Below are positions 23,682-36,660 of a stretch of DNA of 64,000 nt, piece by piece. The stretch lies in the NCBI GenBank assembly GCA_021613335.1, contig JAJTWR010000044.1:1862001-1926000 (forward strand), given 5' to 3'. The notes under the pieces are model-generated. The model was not told the origin of the DNA and did no database searches. It worked only from the letters and a program-made list of their open reading frames with translations. The DNA is from Whitmania pigra. Lineage: Eukaryota; Annelida; Clitellata; Hirudinida; Haemopidae. Each line of letters begins with the position of its first letter. The first letter of the stretch is position 1. The translations under genes and the position numbers were made by a program.

Positions 23682-26600
23682 TCAAATTCCAGGCTTCTGC
23701 TTTTGTTTGCATTTGAGTTCTTGTAAGAAAAGCTCCATATCCTCAAGTGTTTCACCAGGTTTACCTTTGGCAGGCATTAAACTTTCTACATTAACATGCT
23801 TCACGGGAGGTGCCGTCTCAAAGGTTTTCCTTACTTCTGTGTTGTTCTTATCAAGTGCAAGTCCACATTTCCCATCATTGGATATTTCACCGCGAACATA
23901 ATTTTGATCGATCATGTTTTTGGCGATTCTTCTAGTATCCATATCCTTTATGTTCTTTAGACCCCGATCCAATTCTAGGCTTTTGGAAGAGGACACAACT
24001 TTGGCCGGTGAGCATTTTGAACGACTATAGACTTTTGCTCTGGTCGATTTTGAATGAGAATGTTGTTCCCTAAAAGAGTGCTCACTGGATGAGGTTGATG
24101 AAGAGGAAGATGATTGAGATGGCGATGATGAAGAAGAGGAGGAGGAAGATGTTTCTCGCTTCCTGTTTCTGTGCTTTGTTTTTCTTCTTTTTGTCGAAGG
24201 TTCTGGGAGTTTCTTTGAACTCTTGCGCCTCGGTGAACTTCCAGATGAACTCGATCTTCTTCTCTTTTTGTTTTTGGATATTTTTGGAAGACTAGGTGGC
24301 AGCTCAGGTCCATAGACATCCTCATCCTCATTAACGTAAACAGGAGAATAATACTTCAGGGCAGCATTGTGATGTGAAGAACTTGATGAAATCCTCCTAC
24401 TGACAGAATTTATCAAACATGCGTTATTTTTGGAGCTTAAAATGGATAACAATTATCATTATCAACCTTCTTAAACTTTTTTCCCCAAAACTCCTATCAC
24501 GAGAATCATGCACATGCCTGTTTTTCTCAATGTGATTCTTCTGCAAAATTAGAATATCATTTCAGGGAATTAAAGAAATATTAGGAATAGAATGTCCTAT
24601 TCTTATATAGAATTAAATGTTCGTTCGAAGAATCTCACCCTGACTCGGATGTCATGGAGGAGGCCATCAATTGATCTGCTGATGTCTCTTTCCTTGCATC
24701 TGTCGTTCAATTCCATGGCTCGATCTAATAGCTTTCTTGCCGGAGAAATTTGATCTTCGTTGATTTTGCTTTGATTGAATAAAGCAAAAAATCGTTAGTG
24801 GTTCTAAGTTGAGGATTACTAATCAATCAATACAAAAGTAAGTAAATTAAACTCACTTCTTTGCATAGGCAACGAGAACTTGGAGAAGGTATTTGAGTGC
24901 ATTAACGTGATTCGGTTCATACTTCAAGGCATTCTCAAAGTCTTCTATTGCTTTTGAAAAGCTTTCAGAATTAGCATATCTAAGGAAACAGAACAAATAA
25001 AATGTCTTGAAAATAAATAGAATAAAACAGCGGTCCACCCACAGTGCTCCTCTGATGACGAGAGCTTCGACGTTGTCAGGATCAATATCGAGGGCCTTGT
25101 TGGCCAACTGCATAGCCTCCAGGGTTTTGCTTCCTTTGAAGCATTTCAATGCCTCCTTCACACTGGGCAAACAAAGATCAGAGTTTTATTTAATGGTCGT
25201 CGTTTAATCAAAATATCAATGCACGAACTTGATCATTGCAAGTCGATGTGATTGGCTTTTCCTCAAATATTCTGCATATTCTTTTTTGTCATACTTGATA
25301 CTAAAATGAAAATCACTTTTTACATAATAACATTTCCAGAATTGAAAAAACTATTGGTTGAACATTTCATGTCACATTCCTAATCATTACAAGATGAAAG
25401 CGTTGCATCCACAATTTAAATCTAGCATGGAACAAACAGGCAATGCACATAAAAGAAGAAATTTCCAAATTGAATTCTTATTATTTGCATTATTAATAGA
25501 TATCATGTTTTGGCAAAATCATCTTTTACGACGTCCTAACTTGTTGAGTCCTTCCATGAGCGAAGGTCTACTTTCAAGGTTGCACAAACCAAACATGAGG
25601 GCAAGATTGGCCGTGTTGGACGGGTTTTCATACTCCAGGCTGTTTCTGAGGACCTCTTCGTAACTCCTCTCCTGGCATTCCTGGGTTCGACTGTTTAAAC
25701 AAAAACAACCAAATCAGTTTGCAAGTTATCCTAGATGACTATAAGAATTTTGAAATTTAAAAACTTCTAAATTAACCTGTAATATAAAGAAACCTCTTCA
25801 TCAGTGATGATTCCCTTTTGACAAAAAAATAGGAATAAAGTAGCAAATGCAAGAGGACCGTTCAATAAAGTCAAAATCATTTGCTTCACACACAACAGCT
25901 AGAAGTCATTCCCAAAGTTATGCTGTTGTAGTGATGCAATAACTAAGGTAATTATGGCATAATTAGTTTTAGATAATAATTATATTATTATTAAAACATT
26001 TTTGTAATTATTATTGCATAACATTTAGGGTATTTTGTCACGCTAAATGTGTGCCTCAGTAATTGTGGATAATAAAAACAAAAAAGTATACTTAGCGTAC
26101 CAACATTCCTAGTTAAGCGCATTAACATTAAGGCTCCCGACAGATACAACAGACGCTATCTGATGTGCTCAACATAAATAAACGATAAAATATCAACTCA
26201 CCAGTTTGATGTCACCTAGGCAGTTAGATAAGTGATGACTATTTAAAGACACAGTGATTTTGTCCTCCATAACTTTTGTAACTACAGCTGTAAAACAACA
26301 GGAAAGTTGCACTGAGCTGAAGAATTAAAATGAGACTCCACTTTCACCTCTCACTTTGTCTTTCACGACAAACATGGCCAACGGATCCTCGTGACTGCTA
26401 GAAGTCGGTATTTCTCGGACAGGACAGAATGCCTGAATCAAGAGAAAAACTTAAAAATTTTTCAACTGTTTGAAAGTTATCTATGGACGTTTTTTGATTC
26501 TCTCTAAGACTCACATTGATTTTCAACTCGCCAATGTTTCTCGCTTGCCCCACGTCCACCCCGACAAGAGTCATGTAAAAGCCAGAATCAACTAAGGAGT

Positions 26601-27160
26601 TTATCACGCCCGTTACAACTTTGCCTCTCTCTATGCTCTGAAACAATGCAAAGCTTTGCTACGGTAACATACAACTCCTGCCTAATGAGCCAAATTGCAC
26701 CAACTAAGACATTGCACGACCTTGTAAAAATGAATAATCTGATCTTGTTTTGGAACGTCCATGAATATTTCGATGGGGGGTACAGTAGTATAGTTTTCTG
26801 TGTAGAAAATGTTAATCAGCAATGCTATTGGCTGTAAAATTGTTCCATTAATTATACCAGTTGAAAGGTCATCGAGAGATTCATGTAGGTATATTCCATG
26901 AGCCGCTGTACAACTCCTCAAACTAATATTCGAGAAGAGTAGCTCCCCTTTTTTCATAATGAAACCACTCAGTCGATCCATGAAAACTTTGGTACTGAAA
27001 TAACAAAATGTTGATGTATGGAAATGTTTAAACAGAGTGGCATAAGTAAATATTCTTACTTTGGAAGTGGAGTGTCACTTGTAGATTTATTAAGATGAAA
27101 GCCAGAATACATCAAATCTTTTCCATCAACCATGTTGGGACTGTTACCCTCAAAAAACAT
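23682..27160 (-). CDS. TTC14: Tetratricopeptide repeat protein 14 (S1 domain plus TPRs)
   Basis: A likely nuclear RNA-associated protein; TTC14 has an S1-like domain followed by TPRs. Thirteen exons on the minus strand join in phase to 697 residues: 27160-27060, 26994-26721, 26637-26515, 26432-26348, 26287-26202, 25814-25777, 25690-25541, 25300-25229, 25162-25043, 24979-24857, 24768-24639, 24540-24467, 24399-23682. The S1-like segment is about residues 125-240 (SIERGKVVTGVINSLVDSGF). TPR helices follow at about 330-450 (LEAMQLANKALDIDPDNVEA and SFSKAIEDFENALKYEPNH). The C-terminus (about 500-640) is an Arg/Ser/Lys-rich low-complexity tail (KKRRRSSSSG, STKRRKTKHRNRK). The order of S1, conserved GII..EE..LYY motif, TPRs and basic tail matches TTC14. 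Splice sites are all GT-AG. Confidence 0.92.
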
Positions 27161-28334
27161 TCTTTAGCTTCTACAATTGATATATAGTCATCCATCACAA
27201 ACCAGATTCATAACATTTAAACAATTTAACATCGAGTAATCAGTTATAAACACCTTTTAAACGTTCAAAAACTAATTATCAGGCTATTTACAGACAACAA
27301 ACTGTGACCTGGAGCTATTTGATCCATAATGATTACAAAAAATAAGCATTTATATCTTTAACGGGTCTAAGTCCAATTACTACTTGTATCACAATTTCCA
27401 ACTTAGCAATATGCTATGTTAATGCAAGATGTTATTTCTCTAAGAACTCTATATGAGAAAATAATAAAACAAGATAACTAAATACAATGGCTGTGAACCA
27501 CGTAACGTCAGACTTTAAATCGTCTAATAAAATCGCCTAATGTAAATACAAATTTGAATTCAGAAATAATGCTCAAATGAATATAAAATAGTTAAAGAAT
27601 ATTTCTATTTTTTAGATTTACCGAAGAACACAACTTAAACCGGACCCGTAGACTATAGCGTTTAACAATTATTGAAGTACTTGGAAAATGGCCTCAGATA
27701 AAACTCTTTCCCAAACATGGAAGAACCTTTAAGAGTGAAAAGTAAATAAAAGAATAAAATATTACTTTTAAACACATTATTAAATTACAATAAAGTTTTG
27801 TTGCTTTAAACACAAATAATAATTAAATAATTTGTTTACTTTTAAATGACAATTACTACAAGTCGGCCAAAAAATTATATCATTATCTAAATGTATTATA
27901 AGGATGATAATAATTTTCAAGTTACATGTTAATACCAAATAAAAAAAAATACACATGCACCACATTTATGATTTGTTTGGCAATTTTGAATTAGAACAAA
28001 ATGTATATTTATCTTTGGTCACTAATGATTGGTTCAGTAAACAAATAGCCGAAATCAGAGCATATTGACATCTGGTCTTGCGTTTTATTGGAAGTCGTGT
28101 AAGTTTGAATGTATTTATCATATTTAGAGAATAGCTTGCAGGTAAAACCGACTGCACACAGCCTTAGAGATGAAAAATAAGAGAAATAGCTCCACCCACA
28201 AGCACGTACAAGGAGGCTAATCGAAAAAGTATGCAATCCAATCAACTGTCAGAAATTTGAATATTAATTTGTAAACAAACTGTCAGCCAATCAGCATGCA
28301 CCACCGCCGATCTACCGTTTTTAGTATTAACACT
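27161..28334. other. Upstream region of TTC14, no gene seen
   Basis: AT-rich sequence with no coding signal I trust; several short open frames have no recognisable motifs. It presumably holds the TTC14 promoter. Confidence 0.5.
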
Positions 28335-28396
28335 TGGATAAGGCTAGCAGGGCGAGAACCTGTTGTTAAAAGCCTATGTTACGACGCTAGCAGGTT

Positions 28397-29220
28397 CAAA
28401 AATCTTTTTAACTACTCAGCCAATGTCAAATTAAATTACACCAAAATAATCTACAAGCATTAATTTTAAAATCGAAATATCCAGATTTAAAATTGTTTTT
28501 TTTAATTTTGAATAATTTAACTGCAACTTTTCCGAAAAACAGCAAAATACGACAACTTCATGGTCAAAAACCTTTTTAGTTGCTTGGCCAATGTTAAAAT
28601 AAATTACACCAAAATAATCATCAAACATTCCTCTTAAAATCGCCCTGGCCAGATTTTTAATTTTTGTGTTTAAATTTGCATAATTGTTCTGTAACTTTTC
28701 TGAAAAAATAACAAAATGCAACAACTTTATGATCAAAATTCTTTTTAACGACTCAATCAATATCAAAGTAAATTATACCAAAATAATCATCAAACATTCC
28801 TCTTAAAATCGCACCGGTCAGATTTTTAATTTTGTCTCGTAATTCGTTGTAAACTTGCATAATTTAACCTCAACTTTTTCGAAAAACAACAAAATGCGAC
28901 AATTTCATGATCAAAAATCTTTTTAGTTGCTTAACCAATGTTAAAATAAATTACACCAAAATAATCATCAAACATCCCTCTTAAACTCGCACTAGGCAAA
29001 TTTTTAAATTGTTTGTTTAAATTTAAATAATTTAACCTCAACTTTTTCGAAAAACAGCAAAATGCGACAACGTCATGGTCAAAAATCTTTTTAGTTGCTC
29101 AACCAATGTCAAAATAACTTACACCAAAATAATCATCAAACATTTCTCTTAAAATCGCAGTAGCCAGATTTTTAATTTTTTATGTTTAAATTTGCGTAAT
29201 TGTTCTGGAACTTGAATCAA
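28397..29220. repeat. Tandem array, about 170-bp unit, five diverged copies
   Basis: The core AATCTTTTTAGTTGCT..CAATG followed by TTACACCAAAATAATCATCA recurs near 28397, 28567, 28735, 28914 and 29081. Spacing is 167-179 bp. Copies differ by many substitutions, so the array is not young. Confidence 0.85.
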
Positions 29221-29346
29221 TATAATTAATGAAAGCTGAAGCAGGCGACCAATACAATACCATTTTATATATATTAAAATTGCATGCCAGTAGTTCCATA
29301 TTTTTAGTGCAAAAAAATTATCTACAGAGATTTTCCAACAAAAGTT

Positions 29347-29690
29347 ATGTATTCGCAAGAAGTTCTCAGAAAGGAAATTGTAAATTCATTTGTGAGAGGA
29401 AACATTTCTATTTCTGCGTATAGTTCTGTAAAAGAAGCTCCAGGAGACCCCAGCTACTTATATTTAGAGCTGGTCTGCAACTGCAGGTTGAATTATATTA
29501 ATAAAGCTAAAGACGAAGGAGAAGCGATGATAATATGTGACAGTTGCTTCACGTGGTTTTCCCAAGCACTGTCAAAAAGTCGATGATGACGTATTTGCGG
29601 CTATTGAAAACGATGAAGAGCATGCACACCAATGGATATGCTCAAAGTGTGAGACTTCTGGAACTCTGGTTCGTTATCTTTTGAACGATT
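29347..29690 (+). pseudogene. Decayed PHD-finger ORF, probably retroelement-derived
   Basis: The frame contains VCNCRLNYINKAKDEGEAM, then IICDSCFTWF; after a one-base shift it continues KHCQKVDDDVFAAIENDE and HQWICSKC. Cys and His spacing matches a C4HC3 PHD zinc finger. The single extra T in the run near 29557 breaks the frame. PHD fingers of this sort occur in some LINE ORF1 proteins and in chromatin factors; with no flanking exons and repeats all around, I favour a mobile-element remnant. Confidence 0.6.
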
Positions 29691-30732
29691 TAACAAATTT
29701 ATTTTATTTTAAATATTTTTTTTTATCTCTTAATCGTGTTAATAATTCACTTTACTATATCCCCCAGATTCAAGGAAAATAGCGAAGTAGCAAAAAAGTA
29801 GCGGAACCAGAGATAGCAGTGAAGGCGGCCGGGTGGTGCCTTCGCGTTCATAAAAAGCTGCATATGTCGATGACGGTTTACGTTACCTGGCGAGTTAGAG
29901 CCGCCAGTAAAAAAGCTCTCACCAACTTTCGTGCCAGTTGACTGGTATTTTTTTAAATAAAATTTAACGCTTGAACTTCGCATTTACGTTTTTGAATGTA
30001 GTTAGCGCTGTCGTCATGTGACAATGTGGCATCAGATTGTGTCAGTGTTACACAGCTCTCATGGGATGCTGTGAGATGAGGTGGACAAGCTCTTTACTCA
30101 ATAACGAATAGAGACATATTACTATTATTATACATTAGTATATTATTATATTATGGGTCGATCGATGAAATCATTTGCGAGTGTTGAAATTGAGCTGAAG
30201 ACCTTCAAATCCAGAAAAACCGCAATCTTAGTTGATTGTATCTCTTGGCAGTTATATGGCTGTAATGACAATTTGCTATGTTCCTATTGAACGAATAGGG
30301 TAGTGGCTGACTTTAAATAATTTGGGTGAATGAGATTGCGTCCTAATCATCTAGATATGCAACGGACGTTAATAAAAAAACAAGAGATTGCGAAAATTAT
30401 TGCTATTTATTAAACATAAACACCCTGCTAGCGATTTGTAAACAGCCTGCTAGCCTTATCCAAATTTGCAATAATTTTATTTGAATAACTTTAATTTTAA
30501 AAATTTTAAAATAAATGCATACATTTGGCAATTTAGATAACATGGCAACAACTTATTTTATTGTTATTCTTATAAAAAAAAATACTATAGTTTCACTTTT
30601 ACACCCCGCAGCACGCAGTGCTTCGGTTTAAATATAAACACCCTGCTAGCGATTTGTAAACACCCTGCTAGCCTTATTCACTCCCGTGAAGCTATCGGAC
30701 GTTCAAAACGCTATCAGACACTAAAACAGCTT

Positions 30733-31290
30733 AATTCAAGAGCAATTAACAGTAACTTGCACTTAACAAAGTTTTTCGAATAAGATCTCATTCTAAAGAG
30801 ATATAATCCAACTTTATCACATTAGCAAGCTCTTTGCGTAAAAACCTATAATTTTCAAGATATTTATGTTCAAACATCACGCACTAAAATCAGCCTAGAA
30901 AAACAGCCTTTAATTCAAGAGCAATTAACAGTAACTTGCACTTAACAAAGTTTTTCGAATAAGATCTCATTCTAAAGAGATATAATCCAACTTTATCACA
31001 TTAGCAAGCTCTTTGCGTAAAAACCTATAATTTTCAAGATATTTATGTTCAAACATCACGCACTAAAATCAGCCTAGAAAAACAGCCTTTAATTCAAGAG
31101 CAATTAACCGTAACTTGCACTTAACAAAATTTTTCGAATAAGATCTCATTCTAAAGAGATATATTCCAACTTTATCACATTAGCAAGCTCTTTGCGTAAA
31201 AACCTATATTTTTCAAGATATTTATGCTCAAACATCACGCACTAAAATCAGTCTATAAAAACAGCCTTAATTCAACTGCAAAAAACTGTC
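30733..31290. repeat. Tandem array, 179-bp unit (three copies)
   Basis: AATTCAAGAGCAATTAAC starts units at 30733, 30912 and 31091, exactly 179 bp apart, followed by a diverged fourth. The units are almost identical. They share GTAACTT..ACTTAAC..TTCGA..TCTCATTCTAAAGAGAT with the 184-bp array downstream, so the two are subfamilies of one satellite. Confidence 0.92.
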
Positions 31291-33080
31291 ACTTAGACTA
31301 AACTATATTATTTGAGTAAATTCTCATTTTGAAGACATAGCATCTATCTTTCTCACATTTCTAACCACTTTGCCGTCAGACACTTATTTTTCAAGTTATT
31401 GAAGCTCAAACTTTACGCATTATATGGAAAAACAGACTCATTTCAAATGCATAAAACCTTAACTTAGACTTAACCAAATGTTTCGACAAAGGCCTCATTT
31501 TAAAGATATTTAATCTCATTTTTTTAAATTTCCAAAGACTTTGCCATCAGACACTTATTTTTCAGGTTATTAAGCTCAAACTGTACTCACTACCTCGGAA
31601 AACAGCCTCATTTCAAATGCAATTAACAGTAACTTAAACTTAACTAAATATTTCGACAAAGGTCTCATTCTAAAGAGATTTAACCTATCTTTATCAAGTT
31701 GGCAAGCCCTTTCCCATCAGACACTTATTTTTCAGGTTATTAACGCTCAAAGTTTACGCACTAATTGTATTCACTGCCTCGGAACACAGCCTCATTTCAA
31801 ATGCAATTAACAGTAACTTAAACTTAACTAAATATTTCGACAAAGGTCTCATTTTAAAGATATTTAAACTATCTTTATCGATTTGGCAAGCCCTTTGCCA
31901 TCAGACACTTATTTTTCAGGTTATTAACGCTCAAAGTTTACGCACTAATTGTATTCACTGCCTCGGAACACAGCCTCATTTCAAATGCAATTAACAGTAA
32001 CTTAAACTTAACTAAATATTTCGACAAAAGTCTCATTTTAAAGATATTTAAACTATCTTTATCGATTTGGCAAGCCCTTTGCCATCAGACACTTATTTTT
32101 CAGGTTATTAACGCTCAAAGTTTACGCACTAATTGTATTCACTGCCTCGGAACACAGCCTCATTTCAAATGCAATTAACAGTAACTTAAACTTAACTAAA
32201 TATTTCGACAAAGGTCTCATTTTAAAGATATTTAAACTATCTTTATCGATTTGGCAAGCCCTTTGCCATCAGACACTTATTTTTCAGGTTATTAACGCTC
32301 AAAGTTTACGCACTAATTGTATTCACTGCCTCGGAACACAGCCTCATTTAAAATGCAATTAACAGTAACTTAAACTTAACTAAATATTTCGACAAAAGTC
32401 TCATTTTAAAGATATTTAAACTATCTTTATCGATTTGGCAAGCCCTTTGCCATCAGACACTTATTTTTCAGGTTATTAACGCTCAAAGTTTACGCACTAA
32501 TTGTATTCACTGCCTCGGAACACAGCCTCATTTAAAATGCAATTAACAGTAACTTAAACTTAACTAAATATTTCGACAAAAGTCTCATTTTAAAGATATT
32601 TAAACTATCTTTATCGATTTGGCAAGCCCTTTGCCATCAGACACTTATTTTTCAGGTTATTAACGCTCAAAGTTTACGCACTAATTGTATTCACTGCCTC
32701 GGAACACAGCCTCATTTCAAATGCAATTAACAGTAACTTAAACTTAACTAAAAATATTTCGACAAAGGTCTCATTCTAAAGAGATTTAACCTATCTTTAT
32801 CAAGTTGGCAAGCCCTTTGCCATCAGACACTTATTTTTCAGGTTATTAACGCTCAAAGTTTACGCACTAATTTTACGAACTACATAAACAGATTCATTTC
32901 AAATGCTTAAAACCGTAACTTAGACTTAACTAAATGTTTTGACAAAGGTCTCATTTTAAAGATATTTAATTTCTGTATTTTAAATTTTCAAGGCCTTTGC
33001 CATCAGACACTTATTTTTCAGGTTAATAACGCTCAAATTATTCGCACTATCTCGGAAAAGCCTCATTTCAAATTTGAATT
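31290..33080. repeat. Tandem satellite array, 184-bp unit
   Basis: The phrase CTCATTT.AAATGCAATTAAC begins at 31607, 31791, 31975, 32159, 32343, 32527 and 32711. All but the first step are 184 bp. The central copies are nearly identical and the edge copies (31290-31600 and 32890-33080) are diverged, the usual pattern of an array growing from its middle. Confidence 0.95.
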
Positions 33081-33499
33081 ATTTTTATACTATACACGTG
33101 ATAGCGGAGATGTGTTGTCACTACTCTTCCATTGTCAAATAGTAGTCAGTTTTACCACGTTCTATAGTCATTTGTTTCGTCATTTTTCATTGTTATAATC
33201 ATAAATTTTCTCATTTTCGTTAACAGTAAAATTCACAGTTTAACAATGATGTAAAGATTCTTTCATACGTGTCGCAGAATAAAAAATAATTTTGTGACCA
33301 ATCACAAACAAGCAATAAAATTACATTATTTGTTACAAATTTCAATGAACGGCAACAATTGGAACCTTAAAATGAAAGTGATTGTTTATTCATTAAAGTA
33401 AATCATAAGAAAAATTTGTGTTGGTAAAAATGCGTATGTCCGCAAAATAGTGACGGTTTCTTGCAGCTCAATAATGCCTTATAGTTTGAATGTATATAA

Positions 33500-33790
33500 C
33501 TCGAAAAAAAGTGTCTGATGGCAAAGACCCTTTGTCGAAACATTTAGTTACGTCTAAGTTACGGTTTTATGCATTTGAAATGAGGCTGTTTAGATAGTAC
33601 GTAAAATTAGTTCGTGAAATTTGAACGTTAATAACCTGAAAAATAAGTGTCTGATGGCAAAGGCGTTTGAAATGTTTGAAAAAAAGATTAAATCTCTTGA
33701 AAATGAGACTTTAGTCGAAAAATTTAATTAATTGCAAGCGACGGATTTTTGCTATCAATTTAGGCCGTTGATTTTAGACGAAATAAAACG
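33500..33790. repeat. Inverted copies of the 184-bp satellite
   Basis: The segment containing ACCTGAAAAATAAGTGTCTG is the reverse complement of the satellite phrase at 32820-32885, matching over about 60 bp. A second partial copy precedes it. With the main array it forms a large inverted repeat around roughly 420 bp of unrelated sequence. Confidence 0.85.
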
Positions 33791-33856
33791 CCATCTCAAG
33801 TTGTGCGAGGGTTTTGCCCCTAGGAAAAAGTCGAAAAAAACGTGATGTTGCGAATT

Positions 33857-33860
33857 CCAT

Positions 33861-33899
<39 letters not shown>

Positions 33900-33932
33900 C
33901 AACGACAACGACAACAACAACCATAATAATAA
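33857..33932. repeat. AAT/GAT microsatellite
   Basis: Short run of AAT changing to GATAAT and then ACAACG triplets. The poly-Asn/Asp reading frame through it is not a gene. Further AT-rich simple sequence lies at 34110-34210. Confidence 0.85.
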
Positions 33933-35026
33933 TAACATCCTATCATATTCCACAAGTTGGGATCTTTTTCTGAGTTTATCTCACATTCAACTATTCATTT
34001 AATTGATTTGATCAAATCAGAATCAATCTCTATGATTAAGTTGTTGTTCAATGCTGATAATTATATTTACGAATTTCCCTGAATACTAATATTATAATCC
34101 TAATTTTAAGTAAATATAAGTATAATATTAATAATATAATATAATTATATAATAATATAATATAATAATATAAAATAATAATAATTATTATTATTATATA
34201 ATAATATAATGTAGCTACAACATAGCCAATAATAAACCCGTTATTTTGCCAATTAAAATGTGTAAATAAAATTATTGTTTTGTGAGACTCTATTATTCCA
34301 TGCTATTTGAAAATATTATTATTTTTATTATAAACCAGATTATGAAAATGTCTCCAAGATTTATGTCGCTCACTAGTAGATTTGAAATATCAAGTCGTGC
34401 AAGTTTCGCTATTGACTACTTTATCGTGAATATCTCTCAAACGAATTTAAATTGGAAGTTCAAATTGCAGAATATGAAAGAAAACTTCATATTCTAACAT
34501 GTGTAACAGAATGGGCTTTCTAAAATTGGTTGAAGTCGAGATTTTAGGCACTTTTATGCAGTGTTGCAGATCATTTGTTATATCTTTCTAAATATGAAGT
34601 TCAAAAGTTTTTTTCTGTGATTATAATATTAGTTAGATTGTAATTACCTATAAATTTATAAAATTATTCTTAAACGAAAATGAATGTTTGTTTTAAACAC
34701 ATTTTTATTAATATCTTGCTAAATATATGTAGTTAGAATTTCAACTTCAGACATGTTTGTCTCCAAGCCATCGGTGATATTTAAATGTAGTACTTGTACT
34801 TTAGAATGTAGTATTAAAAGAATTTGAACGCAATTTTACGCTAATATATTCATTTCAATATTGTTCACTTTTAAACACACTATACTCTCGATTTCCTATT
34901 GTCTCGATTACGATAAACTCAACAGAATCGATCTGAAAAAAAAACAAGGATATGGATTTAATTCTCAGCATGGAATATAGGCATAAAAAAAATTAGCCCT
35001 TAGTCTGAGTCAACCTTAAGACAAAA
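33933..35026. other. AT-rich intergenic DNA, no gene seen
   Basis: I see no coding signal, RNA gene or transposon end here, only AT-rich simple sequence. Confidence 0.5.
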
Positions 35027-35310
35027 GGGGTCATCCATAAAAACGCCCGCAAATGGTGGAGCGCTTCTAAAGCATACTAATGCTGAAGGGGGAGGGCAAT
35101 TATTTTTGTTGAATAAAAACGAAATAATTTTTAAATTTTAGAAATGTATATGTTTTAATGATTTTATTTTAATTTTTTTAATATTATTTTATTGACATTT
35201 GGGTACGTCCATAAAGTATGTCATGCTCGAGGAGGAGGATGTCTAAGAAATTGTGACAAATTAAAAATTACAGTTAAGATTTATTGTGGACGTCTTTGTG
35301 GACGACCCCC
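35027..35310. mobile_element. MITE-like element, about 285 bp
   Basis: GGGGTCATCCATAAAAACG at the left is matched by the imperfect inverted end whose reverse complement reads GGGGGTCGTCCACAAAGACG. A related internal phrase, GGTACGTCCATAAAGTATGT, lies at about 35200. There is no coding capacity and no clear target duplication. Confidence 0.5.
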
Positions 35311-36034
35311 AAAGAGAAAAAGCGTCTTCTAATTCAAATTTTGTTTGGTTTCTGTGCGCGCAAATAGAGATGTGCCGTCACTACATAACTACGCTTGAGA
35401 TTCTAGTTAACTTTATTTTGATGATTTCTTATTTTCTTTTTAATTTTTAAAATGTTTAAAGGAAGACGTCAATAGTCGTAATGTCTTATTAATCTCCAGT
35501 TATATTCTGGGGATCGGCTTCAAAAGATCGACATTTTGCTAAGGACACCGCAACTTAACAAAAAGTTAAAATTGTTAATTAACTAAACATAATTGCAATT
35601 GTTTTTATAAACACATTTCTTTCAGTACACCATATTTCAGACATTTTTGTTAGCTTTGAGATTATCCCCATATCCAAAAATACATCAATATATCAACAAC
35701 CGGCCACATTTGTTTATTTACATTTTATTACCCGGCTGCCCATACTTGCTTGTTGTTATTTATATTTACATCACCCAGCGGACGTCCGATAGCTTCACTC
35801 TTGTCCTTATTCTGGTTTATTAACGACGAAAGGAGTTCGCTGACAGCACAGGCCTTTTAATCAAACAAACTCATGGGTCCCAAAAATTGCTTCCTAAATA
35901 ATTGCCCCACATGAGAAGGGGTGATTACAGGGTAGGCGTCCTTCCAGGAGAAGCGAAACATTAGCGAGGCTTAACAGAAGTTTAGGACGAAGAGAATTTA
36001 GAAGAATTCTTTTCTGAAGTTAACTAGAAAACGA

Positions 36035-36660
36035 GGATCTTTTCCAGATAAGCCCCGCCACTAATGATAAAAGTGTATGCGCGAAAAGTTAAGCCCCGCC
36101 ACTCTAATTTCATGCACTCACCCAATTTCTGATGTCTGGACATTTGAATATTTAAATGCACGCCATAAAAACAACTCTTTATCCACTTCTATGTGGACTT
36201 CTATTTTGTGCAAATATTTTCTACGTTCGGACCTAAAACCTGAAATAAACTTTCGACTCTCATTCATGACAAGGAGACGGCGATACGTTTTTTGCAAAGC
36301 CACGGAGGGATCCGTCAGCAACGTTTATGCAACAATGGTCACCATATGATATTTTCAACTTTATAATCATCAAACGGTTAATCATACAGAAAACTTTGTG
36401 GATCCAACGAGTGGAGCTCACACACAAACCATCGAATCTTTGTGGCACGTCTGCAAGATGCAGAACAAGCGCCAATGCGGCACACACCGATCTTGGAGGC
36501 AAAAGTACAGAAATATGGACCTTTTCGTAGAAATTATTAATGACATGTTTCGATTTTACCCTCTTCAATAAAAACTAGAAGTACAAATTTCCTCTGTTTT
36601 ATAATCTTTTTTTTGGTGGCGGGGGTTAACTTTTTGGCGGAGCTTATCTGGAAAAGATCC
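36035..36660 (+). mobile_element. Merlin-superfamily DNA transposon with decayed transposase
   Basis: Inverted ends GGATCTTTTCCAGATAAGC (36035) and its reverse complement (to 36660) are flanked by a perfect 8-bp duplication, GAAAACGA (36027-36034 and 36661-36668). From about 36365 on the plus strand the frame reads NHQTVNHTENFVDPTSGAHT and then QTIESLWHVCK. This is the conserved DDE-region motif of IS1016/IS1595-type transposases, the Merlin superfamily in animals. The N-terminal half is too short for a complete transposase (626 bp total), so the copy is internally deleted or degraded. Confidence 0.8.

Larger units (their letters stand above)
28335..30462. mobile_element. Candidate repeat unit bounded by a 17-bp inverted repeat
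   Basis: TGGATAAGGCTAGCAGG at 28335-28351 recurs as its exact reverse complement at 30446-30462. The CCTGCTAGC core also occurs next to each end, near 28383, 30424 and, in a further copy, 30645-30672. Inside are a five-unit tandem array and a decayed PHD-finger frame. No target-site duplication was identified, so the ends are provisional. Confidence 0.4.

Noticed and set aside
28397..33080. CRISPR-like array
   Set aside because: The repeats are long contiguous tandem units without spacers, in an animal genome.
34282..34497. 71-codon plus frame
   Set aside because: AT-rich composition, no motif, no splice sites.
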